Source: Carnegiea gigantea (lineage: Eukaryota; Streptophyta; Magnoliopsida; Caryophyllales; Cactaceae). Taken from it: a stretch of 64,000 nucleotides of DNA. Under the pieces are notes generated by a model. The model saw nothing but the letters and a program-made list of their open reading frames with translations. It was not told the DNA's origin and made no database searches. The translations under genes and the position numbers were made by a program. The stretch's first letter is position 1; each line of letters opens with the position of its first letter. The stretch spans positions 1,941,001-2,005,000 of the forward strand of contig JAKOGI010000001.1 in NCBI GenBank assembly GCA_029747015.1, given 5' to 3'. This document shows positions 24,169-34,781 of this stretch, in pieces.

Positions 24169-24869
24169 TCAGGGTGTTCTTACCAACCCTAGTTCCAGTC
24201 TATTTCTCTCAAATTGATCTCTAGCTAGTGCCTTAGTGACTATATTAGCAATTTGATTTTCCGTTGTGCAAAAATTCATAGAAATTAAACCCTTTTCAAC
24301 ATTATATCTCAAGAAATGATGTCGAATGTCAATATGCTTTGTTCTTTTATATTGACATGGATTTTTGGCAATGTTAATTGCACTTGTGTTATCACAAAAA
24401 TAGGAATGCATCCAGTGTCAACACAAAAGTCCTTAAACTGTTGTCTTATCCACAACAGTTGAGCACAACATGAAACTGCTGCAATATATTCAGCTTTTGC
24501 TGTGGACATGGCAACTGAATGTTGCTTCTTGATAGCCCAAGATACCAAACAAGGTCCAAAAAAGTAAGCCATACCTGAGGTACTCTTTCTATCAACTAGG
24601 AATCCAGCATAGCCAGCGTCAGCATATCCAACAAGATCAAAATTGCAACCTCTAGGATACCATAAAGCTAAATTGGGTGTATACTTCAAATATCTTAGTA
24701 TCCGTTTAACAGCTTTAAGATGAGTTTCCTTAGGATTAGACTGAAAACGGGCACATAAACTAACACTAAAAACAATATCCGGTCTACTAGCGGTTAGGTA
24801 TAGGAGTGACCCAATCATGCCCCTATAGAGTTTCTCCTCAACTGAGGGACTCCCATAATCCATAACCAA
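24169..24869 (-). pseudogene. Sirevirus pol: C-terminal RT and RNase H, broken
   Basis: Frames 24309-24869 and 24169-24411 overlap out of phase. The copia RNase H landmarks are visible: GYADAGYAG, VDRKSTSGMAYF and MSTAKAEYIAA. The second piece continues with the HIDIRHHFLR and LARDQFERNR region near the end of pol. At least one further frameshift separates this part from the RT core upstream. Confidence 0.85.
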
Positions 24870-25351
24870 CTTGGTTGAAGGAGAAATAGGAGTGTCAGCC
24901 CAAAACGCTTAAGTAGCTCCTTGATATACTTTTGTTGATGGATCATGGTGCCATTTGGAGTTTGCTTGATTTGTAAGTCTAAGAAAAAGTTAAGCTCACC
25001 TATCATGTTCATCTCAAACTCACTCCTCATCATATTTGAAAATTCATTGCATAAATCATGATGAGTTGCACCAAATATAATGTCATCAACATATATTTGG
25101 ACAATCAATAAATGTTCCCCCTTAGATTTTAGAAACAATATATTGTCTACCTTGCCTCTTCTAAAATTATTTTCAAGTAAAAAACTTGACAAACGTTCAT
25201 ACCAAACTCTAGGAGCTTGTTTTAAACCATAAAAAGCTTTGTCAAGTTTGAAAACATGGTTAGGAAATTCACTGTTTTCAAAACCAGGGGGTTGTTTGAC
25301 ATACACCTCTTCTTTAAGGTATTCGTTTAGGAATGCACTTTTCACGTCCAT
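24815..25351 (-). pseudogene. Sirevirus pol: reverse transcriptase core
   Basis: 178 codons with the copia RT signatures MDVKSAFLN (first catalytic Asp), the KAFYGLKQAPRVWYERL block and the IYVDDIIFG active site. It is out of phase with the frames on both sides, so it is an isolated fragment of a broken polyprotein. Confidence 0.88.
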
Positions 25352-26448
25352 TGATATAGCTTGATTTCCATATGAGCTGTAAAGGTTATTAGGATTCGAA
25401 TAGCCTCAATTCTAACAACTGGTGCAAAGGTTTCTTTATAATCGATCCCTTCTTCTTGGTTATACCCTTGAACAACGAGCCGTGCCTTATTCCTAGTGAC
25501 TATTCCTGACTCATCCAATTTGTTTCGGAACACCCACTTGGTTCCAATGATTGTTCTCTCTGCAGGTTTAGGTACCAGGTGCCATACTCTATTTCTTTCA
25601 AATTGATGGAGCTCTTCTTGCATTGCCGTGACCCAATATGAATCTGCAAGAGCTTCATTCACATTCTTTGGCTCAATGTTAGAGAGAAAAGCATAGAAAG
25701 CATAAAAATTCTTAAGCTTAGACCTAGTTTGCACTCCACTGTTAATATCAGATAGAATTTGATCAATGGGGTGTGAACTATGGTGCTTCCATGGTCGTGG
25801 AGTAAGTGGATCCACAGACACATGCTCTACTCTAGCCGGAATATTTGGAGAATCAGGCTCACGAACACATCCTGAGCCTGTTTCTGCACCTGTTTGTAAG
25901 CCTGTTCCTGAAGAACATGGTCCCAAACAGGGTTCAACGGTGTTTCCCCCTGTTTGGTGTTCACCTTGCCTGCCGTTTTGAGGAACAACTTCTGGGCCTG
26001 TTGTCTCCATGGTGTTCTTACCTTGTCTCTCATGGGGCAACACTTCTTTTCGGATAAAACCTAATTCAAACTCTTCTTCCTGTGCACCATTCTTATTCAA
26101 AGTGTTAGATTCATCAAAAAGCACATACACACTTTCCTCAACGCACAAGGTTCTTTTGTTAAAGACTTTGTATACCTTGCTGTGAGAGGAATAACCGAGA
26201 AATATTGCCTCATCACTCCTGGGATCAAACTTTCCTAAAGCATCCTTCTCATTATTATGCACAAAACATCTACAACCGAATGTTCTTAAATGCATAATGT
26301 TGGGCTTTCTGCCTTTGAAGAGTTCGTAGGGAGTTTTGTTCAAAATAGGTCTAATCATACATCTATTCATAGTGTAACATGATGTGTTCAAAGCTTCTGC
26401 CCAAAAGTTCCTAGGGAGACCACTAGCAATAAGCATTGTCCTAGTCAT
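25342..26448 (-). pseudogene. Sirevirus pol: integrase C-terminus and start of RT
   Basis: 368 codons. It begins in the integrase (TRTMLIASGLPRNFWAEA, then YELFKGRKPN and FGCRCFVHN), passes through a low-complexity linker, and enters RT at WVFRNKLDESG and RNKARLVVQGYNQEEGIDY. It ends by frameshift just before the first catalytic Asp block. Confidence 0.87.
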
Positions 26449-26453
26449 GTCTT

Positions 26454-27467
26454 CTAGGGTGCGGTTTTGCGCTCAACCACCCCATTCTGTTGGGGTGTTC
26501 TTGGGGCCGAGAAGTTATGATCAACACCATGCGTATTACAAAATTCTGTAAAACTTGCATTTTCAAATTCAGTACCATGATCAGACCTCAAGCTAACCAA
26601 TGAGTGTCCTACTCTCTTTTCAACCTTTTTGAGAAGGGCAATAAAATTCTCAAAAGTTTCATCCTTGGAGGCCAAGAACAGGGTCCAAGTAAATCGAGAG
26701 TAATCATCCACTATGACAAGCACATACCTCTTCCCACCTCTACTTGTTATCCTCATAGGACCACATAGATTAATGTGTAATAATTCAAGAGGTCGGGTAG
26801 TGCTAACACACCTTTTTGATTTAAAAGACAATCTGACTTGTTTTCCTTTTGCACAAGCTTCACATACCCTGTCATCATTAAACTTGATGGAAGGTAGTCC
26901 AACAACCAAGTCTTTGGAAACAAGTTTGTTTAAAAGAGTAAGGCTCGCATGATCTAGTCTCTTGTGCCAGAGCATTATATCATCATTCACAGCACTCAAA
27001 CAAGTCAGGTTGTTTTGGAGAAGTGTGGAAATACAAACTTTGTAAACATTTTTGTGACGCTTCCCCTTTAACACAACGTCTCCTGTGTTGGCATTGACAA
27101 TCAAGCAATGTGTTCGTGAGAACACCACTAGATTGTTCTTGTCACACAGTTGGGACACACTTAGTAAATTATGCTTTAAACCATCAACTAAGTGCACATT
27201 ATCAATTGAGTGGGAGAGAGTTTTACCAATGCTACCTATACCGACAATTGTCCCAGACTTGCCGTTTCCAAAAGCCACGCTCCCACCGGTTGAAGCTGTA
27301 AGTGAGAGAAAGTTTGATTTTTCTCCGGTCATATGCCGCGAACACCCACTATCAACATACCACAGCTGCCTGTTTTCAAGGTTATTTTCTGAGCTATTTG
27401 CCAGGGTGTTTCTTACCCTGTTTGCTGGGTTGTTTGTGGGGTTGTTCTCTCTCACTTCAGCCTGCAA
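26454..27467 (-). pseudogene. Sirevirus pol: protease and integrase core, broken
   Basis: About 337 codons. The aspartic protease motif is DSG (residues 39-41, YVDSGCSRHMTG). The integrase zinc domain HHCC is present (HKRLDHA ... CEACAKGKQ). In the catalytic core, the position that is normally the first Asp reads Asn (LLHINLCGP, residue 233), while the second Asp (RSDHGTEF, 296) and the Glu (332) are kept. The frame ends early because of a single-base loss in an A run near 26465. It follows gag in the same frame after an in-frame TGA at 27474-27476. Confidence 0.87.
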
Positions 27468-27473
27468 AACAAA

Positions 27474-29240
27474 TCAAGGGTTAGTTTTGGGAACCCAGAT
27501 CCACTTGGGTCCCATTCTTTTAGACAAATAAAGCTCATCTTTCCTAATCCAGATTTGTTTCACATACCTTTCATTCTTTTCAATGGCATACCTTCTTGAA
27601 GGACATGAATATTGATAGTGACTAGTTTTACCACAATGAAAGCAAACAATGTTTTCAGGTAATCCCACATACTTTCTATGGATTGGGTAAACGGTTCGTT
27701 TAGGCTTATATCCAAGTCCCTTTTTGTTTCGACTGTGGTGAGTGTTTAACCAATCAAGGGCTTGTGAGGACTTGTTCCACAACCTGTTTATGGCAAGGTC
27801 GTGTTCTGTGCGTTTTGCTTTAGCCGACAAGTTCTTGTTTTCAGCAAGCAAAACTTCGACCTTTTCTTTAAGCTCAAGGGTTTCCTTTTCAGCCTTGGCT
27901 TGATTGGTGGTATATTTTACTTTGTTCAAGATCAAGGTCTCCCTAAGGTCATTTATGGTTTGATGTGAGGCTAGAATTTCTCTTTCAGCCTCAAGTTTCT
28001 CATTCTTAAGGATCTCATTTTCTAGTTCTAGGTCTCGGACATCTCGTTTCAATTCAGCACAAGTATCCATCAAGGTATACAAAAGTTTTTCGAGAGTTGC
28101 TTTATTGAGACCACGTACCTTGTTCTTGAGATCAGTCAAGCTGTTTGTGGATTCATCATCTGAGTCTGAGTCACTTTGTGCCATGAGAGCTACAGCATCT
28201 CCTTCACTTTCAGATTCACCTTCATCCTCAGAAGAGTCTCCCCAGGCAGCAAGCATAGCCTTCGAGAATCTTTTGCCTAAGGTGTTCAGAGGTTGTTTTC
28301 GAACCTGTTTTCTGGGTTGTTCGAACTCCTGCTCTTCTCGAAGCAGAGGGCAGTTTTTCACAAGGTGATATGGTTTGTCACATTTAAAACACCTTGTGAA
28401 CTGTTCTCGGGGGGTGTTTCTGGATTTACTGAAGTCCTTTCTTCTGCTGTTTTCTTTGACCTTTTTGAAGAATTTCTTGAACTTTCGTGTCATTAAGGCC
28501 ATCTCTTCATCCTCAAGGTCAGAGTCATCATCCTCTTGTGCTTTCAAGGCAAGCCCACGATCCTTCTTCTGCTCCTCTTTTTGTTGTGAGTTCTTTCTGA
28601 GTTCATAGGTTTGAAGATTGCCAATCAACTCGTCGAGGGTGATCTTGTTCATGTTTTTAGCTTCTTGGATGGCTGTCACCTTCGCTTCCCAAGACCGAGG
28701 CAAAATCCTTAGAATCTTCCTCACCAGCTCTTCTGTGGTGAAGGATTTTCCCAGGGATTTTAGCTCGTTTGTTATGTGGGTGAAGCGTGTGTACATATCC
28801 ATCACGTTCTCACGATCACCCATATCAAACAACTCATATTGCCTCATGAGTAGCTCAATACGTGATTGTTTGACTTGACTTGTTCCTTCATGAGCTACTT
28901 GGAGGGCATTCCATATCTCCTGAGCTGACTCACACTCCGAGATACGTGTATATTCATCTGGACCTAGGCCAAAATATAATAGCTTCTTGGCCTTGGCATT
29001 CTTTTCCATTTTCTTATAGTCTTCACCATCAAACTCTATGGGTTCCTTGGGAACCTTCTTACCATCTTCAAGCACCTTGGTGGGAACAAGGGGCCCGTTC
29101 TTGATGAGCATCCATAACTCATAATCTTCTGCCTGAATATAGTTCTCCATCCTATTCTTCCACCAACTATAATGTTGGCCGTTGAAATAGGGTGGCCGAG
29201 TAATGGATTGCCCTTCAAGGATTCCTTGTGGTATACTCAT
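27474..29240 (-). CDS. Sirevirus gag
   Basis: 588 codons, starting 57 bp inside the 5' LTR edge on the minus strand. Residues 1-230 are the copia gag core (ITRPPYFNGQHYSWWKNRM; TSQVKQSRIELL; TRFTHITNEL). A CX2CX4HX4C zinc knuckle at residues 284-297 (CFKCDKPYHLVKNC) has unusual Asp and Tyr at the usual Gly positions. A coiled-coil region follows (about 380-490), then a second CX2CX4HX4C knuckle near 540 (CFHCGKTSHYQYSC). The frame stops at TGA 27474-27476; protease continues in the same frame. Confidence 0.87.
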   Translation of the reverse strand: MSIPQGILEGQSITRPPYFNGQHYSWWKNRMENYIQAEDYELWMLIKNGPLVPTKVLEDGKKVPKEPIEFDGEDYKKMEKNAKAKKLLYFGLGPDEYTRISECESAQEIWNALQVAHEGTSQVKQSRIELLMRQYELFDMGDRENVMDMYTRFTHITNELKSLGKSFTTEELVRKILRILPRSWEAKVTAIQEAKNMNKITLDELIGNLQTYELRKNSQQKEEQKKDRGLALKAQEDDDSDLEDEEMALMTRKFKKFFKKVKENSRRKDFSKSRNTPREQFTRCFKCDKPYHLVKNCPLLREEQEFEQPRKQVRKQPLNTLGKRFSKAMLAAWGDSSEDEGESESEGDAVALMAQSDSDSDDESTNSLTDLKNKVRGLNKATLEKLLYTLMDTCAELKRDVRDLELENEILKNEKLEAEREILASHQTINDLRETLILNKVKYTTNQAKAEKETLELKEKVEVLLAENKNLSAKAKRTEHDLAINRLWNKSSQALDWLNTHHSRNKKGLGYKPKRTVYPIHRKYVGLPENIVCFHCGKTSHYQYSCPSRRYAIEKNERYVKQIWIRKDELYLSKRMGPKWIWVPKTNP

Positions 29241-29280
29241 CTTCAGAATCTCTCAAGGTGTTAGCCCTTTTGTGAGAGAA

Positions 29281-29297
29281 CCTGTTCTGATACCACT
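29281..29297 (-). promoter_or_regulatory. Primer-binding site, initiator-Met tRNA
   Basis: On the minus strand, two bases after the 5' LTR, the sequence reads TGGTATCAGAAC, the classic complement of the 3' end of plant initiator-Met tRNA used by copia elements, with one change near its end. Confidence 0.88.
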
Positions 29298-30991
29298 TGT
29301 TGAATTTAGGAGTACTTACCCACAAGAGGGGGGTGAATTGTGGTGTTCGATTTTCGCGTACTTACTGACAAACACCCTTCTGATTGCAGAGGTTGCTCTT
29401 GAATTACAAACAACCTTCTGACTTGTTTGCACCAGATGTTTTCAATTTGCTCAAAGGCGAAAATCAACAAAATAAATGCGGAAATAAAGCACACACAATT
29501 TTTCCGTGTAAAACACCTCTAGCCCAACTGAGGTGTGAAAACCCACGATATACTTCGTGTAGGATTTAACCACTTTCACTAACGGGCTTCACACGTTACA
29601 AATGTAACACACCTTGTTACAACTTGCAACCACGTAACCTTCTTTTCTAAAAAAGGTTACACCACGTCCAAATCTCACCAGATTGGACACGTCCAAAGTC
29701 CACACGACTGAGGACCACTCACTCACTTTTCTGATCCAAGATCAAGGTTACAAAACACCTTACGGGGGTGCTTCTAATTTAAGCAGATGTAAGGTACAAT
29801 GAGGTCCTAGTATGCCAATATCTTAAAAGCTCAGCTTAAACACAACTTGTCTCGGTTTTTCTTTTCTCAAGAGTAGTTCCAAAAATTCTTCTCACTAGAA
29901 AAACCACTTTTGCACATCTCCCTTTTTGCGTATGTTGTGTATGTTTCTCGTTTTTTCTTTTCACGCCTGAATGGGAGTAAATGTTGAGTTTTTAAACAAA
30001 AAATCCAACGGTCAAAAAACAAGAAGAAGTGATAAAATCAGCTATGTTTAGCAAAGAGAGATTTTTGCTTAGCACAGAGAATTCCAACGGCTAAAAGATC
30101 GAATGAGGATAAAGTTTCCTAATATTGTAGGGATTTGATTTTGGAAGATAAAAGACTATCTTTTCCCCTTAAAAATAGCCGTGAAATACCTGGAAAAGAA
30201 TCTCAGCTTGAATTTTGAATTAATCACTTTCCAAAGGATAAGAGAGAAATATTTTCGGTTTTGGTAAATATTTTTCAAAATCAGTTTTGCAAATCTCCCA
30301 AGTGATTTTCATATCAAAAGATTTCCTACAGTTTAAATTGCTGTCTTGGAATTTTATCAAAATATATTAGAGCTTTTGGCCAACCAAAATAAGTTTTCCA
30401 AAGTGACCGGGTTTGGCCGTTGCAGTTCAGAAACATCCTAGGTACCCTGTTTACAGGGTTGTTCAAACTTGGTGTTCTGAAGCAAATAGCGCAACCAATT
30501 CAAGAGTGGTTAGTTAGAGACTTTTCAAGATTGGCATATTAACAAGAGTCTAAAAAATAAAACCTAAATTACCCAAGACATCTTGTTGTAGATCCAGTCA
30601 TCTTGTTCAAGACGAATACGCTGCCCCAACCACCTAGACCAACCTGTTTGTCAGGTTGTTCTTGTATCGCTTGAGTTCAGAAAGGCCTGTTTGCTGGATT
30701 GTCCTTGAAACACCTAGCCTGTTTGCCAGGTTATTCTTGTATTGCTTGAGTTCAGGAACTGATCTTAACACACAATCAACTCATCGAGGTGGTGTTCTTG
30801 ACTTGAGCGTGAGTCATCAAGGTATGAGACCTGTTCTTAAGACTTGTTCTCAACATTCAGCAAACAAGTTAAGACGCATATTGAAAATAACAGTGTATGC
30901 CTGTTTGGAGGACTTTGTTTGGAGCAACATTACTTAAGAGCATTTTACACTTGGGTTTGTTGTCATCAAAACTGAATATACTAATTCAACA
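29298..30991 (-). repeat. 5' LTR of the Sirevirus (right copy on the + strand)
   Basis: 1694 bp, TGTTGAATTT...AATTCAACA on the + strand, nearly identical to 19760-21450. The differences are scattered and most are single-base. Confidence 0.93.
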
Positions 30992-31140
30992 GTTGAAATA
31001 GGTTGAAGTGGGTTGCTGTTGGTTGAAGTGGGTTGAAGTTGGTATATTTTTTATAGGGTGGGTATATTTTTTATGGGGTGGGTTGAAGTGGGTTAAAATA
31101 ATGAGAATGTAATTAATGTGTGATAATTTATGAAGTTATC

Positions 31141-32940
31141 GTAATTTTGTGAAATTTTTGTTTATTCTTTTTTACCTTTTATTTTTTAGTTTTTAGTTTT
31201 TATTTTTTATTTTTATTTTTATTTTTTATTTTTTATTTCTTTAATTTCTTATTTCTTATTTCTTATTTTTTATTTTTTTATTTTGTAGTTTCATATTTTG
31301 TAATTTTTATTTTTTATTTTTTGTTTTATTTTTATTTTTAATTGTTCTGCTTTTTATTTTTTATTTTTCATTTTTTTCTTTTTATTTTTTATTTTATTAT
31401 TTATTTTATTATTATTTTTTTATTTTTTTAAATTTCTTATTTCTTATTTTTTATTTTATTTTTTACTTCTTAATTTTTATTTTGTATTTTTTTATGTTTT
31501 TATGTTTTTATTTTTATTTTTATTGTCTATTTTTAATTTTTCATTAATTTTTTATTTTTTATGTTTTATGTTTTATGTTTTATGTTTTATTTTTTATATT
31601 TATTTTTTATTTTCTAATTTTTACTTTTTTTACTTTTTTTACTTTTTTCTATTTTTTATGTTTATATTTTTTTATTTTTTTATTTTTTATTTAATTTTTA
31701 AATTTCTTATTTTTAAATTTTTATTTTAAATTTTATTTTTATTTCTTATTTTTTATTTTTTACTTTGTACTATTTATTTTTTTTAGTTCTTTATTTTTTA
31801 TTTTTTATTTATTAATTTCCTATGATTTTATGTTTTTTATGTTTTATTTCTTATTTCTTATTGTTTATTTTTTTATGTTTTATTGCTTATTTTTATTTTT
31901 TATTTGTATTTTTTATTTTTCATGTTTTTATTTTTTATTTTTTATTTTTCAATTTTTCTGTTTTTTGTTTTTATGTTTTACGTTTTTATTTTTTATTTCT
32001 AATTTTTTATTTTTTAATTTTTACATTTTAATTTTAATTTTTTAGTTTTTAATCTCTATTTCTTATTTCTTATTTTCTTGTTTATTTATTTATTTTTTTC
32101 TTATTTCTTATTTTTTATTTGTTATTCTTAATTTTTTGTTTTTAATTTTCAATTTTTATATTTCATTTTTTATTTTTTTAGTTTTTTATTTTTGTTTGTT
32201 TTTAATTTTTTATATTCATTTATTAATTTTTTATATTTTTATTTTTATTCCAAACAAAAGTTACAGAAAATTCAAAAAAATAAAAATAAAAAATAAAAAA
32301 ATAAAAAATAAAAAAAGAAAATAGGAAATAAGAAATAAAAAAACATAAAAACATAAAAAAATAAGAAATAAGAAATACAAAATTAAAAATTAAAATTAAA
32401 ATGGAAAAAAATAAAAAATAAGAAGTAAAAAATAAAAAAATAAAAACAAAAACAACATAAACAACAAAAAAAATAAAAAAATAAAACATAAAACATAAAA
32501 AAATAAAAAAATAAAAAAATGAAAAATAAAAAACAAATATTAAAAATTAAAAATAAAAAATGAAAACTTAAAAAATAAAAAATAAGAAATAAGAAATAAA
32601 AAAATAAAAACATAAAAAACATAAAATCATAGAAAAATAAAAAATAAAAAGTAAAAAATTAAAAATAAAAATTAAAAGTGAAAAATTAAAAGTAAAAAAT
32701 TAAAAACAAAAAATAAAAAATAAATAAAAAAATAAAAAATAGAAAAAAAATAAGAAAAAAATAAGAAATTAAAAAATAAAAAATAAAAAATAAAATACAA
32801 AAATAAAAATAAGAAATTAAAAAAATAAAAAATAAAAAGTAAAAAATAAAAATATAAATATAAAAAATAAAAAATAAAAAATAGGAAATAGGAAATAAAA
32901 AATATAAAAAATAAAAAATAAGAAAGAATAAACAAAACTT
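31141..32940. repeat. Giant low-complexity fold-back: T-rich arm then A-rich arm
   Basis: 31141-32248 is almost only T and A with rare C/G (TTTTTAT, TTTCTTAT words). About 32260-32940 is the inverse composition (ATAAAAA, ATAAGAAA words). The turn lies at about 32245-32275 (CCAAACAAAAGTTACAG). Hydrophobic Phe/Leu/Tyr frames here are composition artefacts. Confidence 0.9.
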
Positions 32941-33396
32941 CCACAAAATTTCGATAAGTTCATAAATTATCACACATTACTTTCATTGTCATTATTTTAA
33001 CCCACCTAAACCCACCACATAATAAAGATACCAGTTTCAGCATTTTCTAACCTACATCAACCCACTTCAAGCTAATTCAACCTATTTGAACCCATCTCAA
33101 AAAAAAATATCAATTTCAATCTATTTCAACCTATTTCAACCTACCTCACCCTTTTACCCACCCAATTTACCCACAAAAACAACAGGCAGTAAAATGTCAT
33201 ATGATACTTTACAAATTATTACAATTATGAAGGGGGTGGGTTGAAGTTGGTTAAAGTGGGTTGAAGTAGATTGAAGTGGGTTGAAGTTGGTATTTTTTTT
33301 TCAAGTGGGTTGAAGTAAGTTGAAATAGGTTGGAATAGGTTGAAGTGGGTTGAGGTTGGTAAATATGGATTGACCCAAGAAAAGAACAGAGCCTTA

Positions 33397-34781
33397 AAGG
33401 CAAGATGAGTGTATACATTAGTTGGATTGGCTGGTCATATTATCTATCAGCATGTTGCAAGTATGGTAGAAATACCTCAAACAGAATCATGAGTGATTGT
33501 CATTTTTGCATGGATCACGAGTCAAGATGACTAGAATGGTAAGATAAAGTTGCAAGTACATATGTTTAAATGCATAGTATTGCATGCATGGATAGTCGCT
33601 CGGCTTCACATTGAAATGAGTAAATCATTTTGGGAAGGATTGAATCCAATTTCTTAATGTTTGTACGTTTTCTTAATTTCAAAGTCAAATAAGTTGTCTC
33701 CTGTGTCTTAATGTCTAGCTTGTGAATTCCTTCTCAGATCTTATCCACATTGAGTACCTATTTAATCTTCATCCACCACTTGTTCTAATACAAACTATTT
33801 TGGGAACCGAGTTACCCCGGAAGCATAACTTTCTGTATACTAATAATAGCTCAGTACTCAAGCATTTCTCAATTCTAGGGGTTCAGAGTTCTGTAACTAG
33901 ATCAATCAAAGATCACACAGAATCTGCAAAGGATTGAGATGTTAACAATGTGCAAAATGTATGGGACCTCCTTTATCTGATTTCATAACTTCCACTGTTC
34001 ATAAGATTTTATACAATGGCACTGGAGTTGAACCATGCCAATGTTGAAATATTGAATATCTGACATACATGTTGTTAGAGTGGGCCATTTACCGAAATTT
34101 CATATGTTTCCAAAATGAAGTTAAAAGTTAAGCATCCATGCGTCATCATGTTAAGCAGCCATGGGAGTTTCAGTCAGAACGGAGAGTACAACCATAGTAG
34201 ATCCCATATTATTATTTGCTAAGTATGCATTCAACGACAGAATCTGTAGCATGAAAGAAGCATACTTGATTATTTCAGTGGGACGGATATTCAGGTAGTT
34301 CAAGTACATACTACTGATGCCAATTGAATGGCAGACCCAGAACTTGTCTTCTTCCGGAACTTGGCAAACATCTTAAAAGAATGCCCTCCATTGTTGCCCC
34401 AAATAAACTTGCAAGAGAACCTGCAATCACAATAATGGCAATAAGGACCTTTTTCTCAGAGAAACAATGAAGTTCAACCAGAGCACGGGAATAAAAGATA
34501 ATGCTGACTACGGAAACAGTCCAGAGACACCCTGGGCTATACAAGACTACAGAATGATTTGAACAATTGATTTTGCTTCCAGCATCACATCTTTCGATTA
34601 TAATCAGACGAGCATGTACGCATTCCCATTTCATGCTTGCAACCTCCATCTACAAAAAGCAGGGAATCCAGGGATTGCTGTGTTTTAGGACTGAGCATCT
34701 GTTCTGCTGAACTGTTATCATCAAAGACCTTCACACAGCTGCTGTCAACAGCTGAGTCAGCAAAAGGACTGAAGTCAGGCA
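33397..34781. other. Mostly intergenic; possible 3'UTR of the small minus-strand gene
   Basis: 33397-34300 has nothing recognisable. 34311-34781 on the minus strand has two overlapping open frames (one with a hydrophobic stretch IAIIVIAGSLASLFGA) that match no family I know. It could be 3'UTR or unspliced sequence of the gene at 34782-35967. Confidence 0.35.

Larger units (their letters stand above)
19760..30991 (-). mobile_element. Sirevirus-type Ty1/copia LTR retrotransposon, 11.2 kb, inactive
   Basis: Two LTRs of about 1.69 kb flank the unit, which reads on the minus strand: LTR, primer site, gag, protease, integrase, RT, RNase H, an extra env-like ORF, polypurine tract, LTR. The identical 5-mer GTTGA flanks both ends (19755-19759 and 30992-30996). 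The copia order (integrase before RT), the initiator-Met primer site, long LTRs, a duplicated polypurine tract and an ORF after pol together indicate the Sirevirus (SIRE/Maximus) lineage. An in-frame stop and several frameshifts break gag-pol and the extra ORF, so it is not autonomous. By eye the LTRs differ at roughly 2-3% of positions. Confidence 0.93.
19646..33393. mobile_element. Large fold-back Harbinger-like element, split by a Sirevirus
   Basis: The left end GGCTTTGTTCTTTTCGTGGG (19646) and the right end ending GAACAGAGCC (33393) are inverse to each other and flanked by TTA (19643-19645, 33394-33396). The retrotransposon at 19760-30991 separates 19646-19759 from 30992 on. From 31141 to about 32248 the strand is T-rich, and from about 32260 to 32935 it is A-rich in matching words, forming a giant hairpin. 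The sub-terminal words at 31110-31160 and 32935-33000 are inverse copies of each other and of 18570-18640. A second terminus ending ACAACAGGC at about 33187 suggests two family members fused or nested. Confidence 0.75.

Noticed and set aside
24169..27467. Reading the Sirevirus pol as a working gene
   Set aside because: Four phase changes, an in-frame stop and a changed integrase catalytic residue; annotated as pseudogene fragments.
31502..32973. Several open frames coding Phe/Leu/Tyr/Ile-rich 'membrane proteins' on both strands
   Set aside because: They are translations of the T-rich and A-rich fold-back arms and have no composition beyond it.
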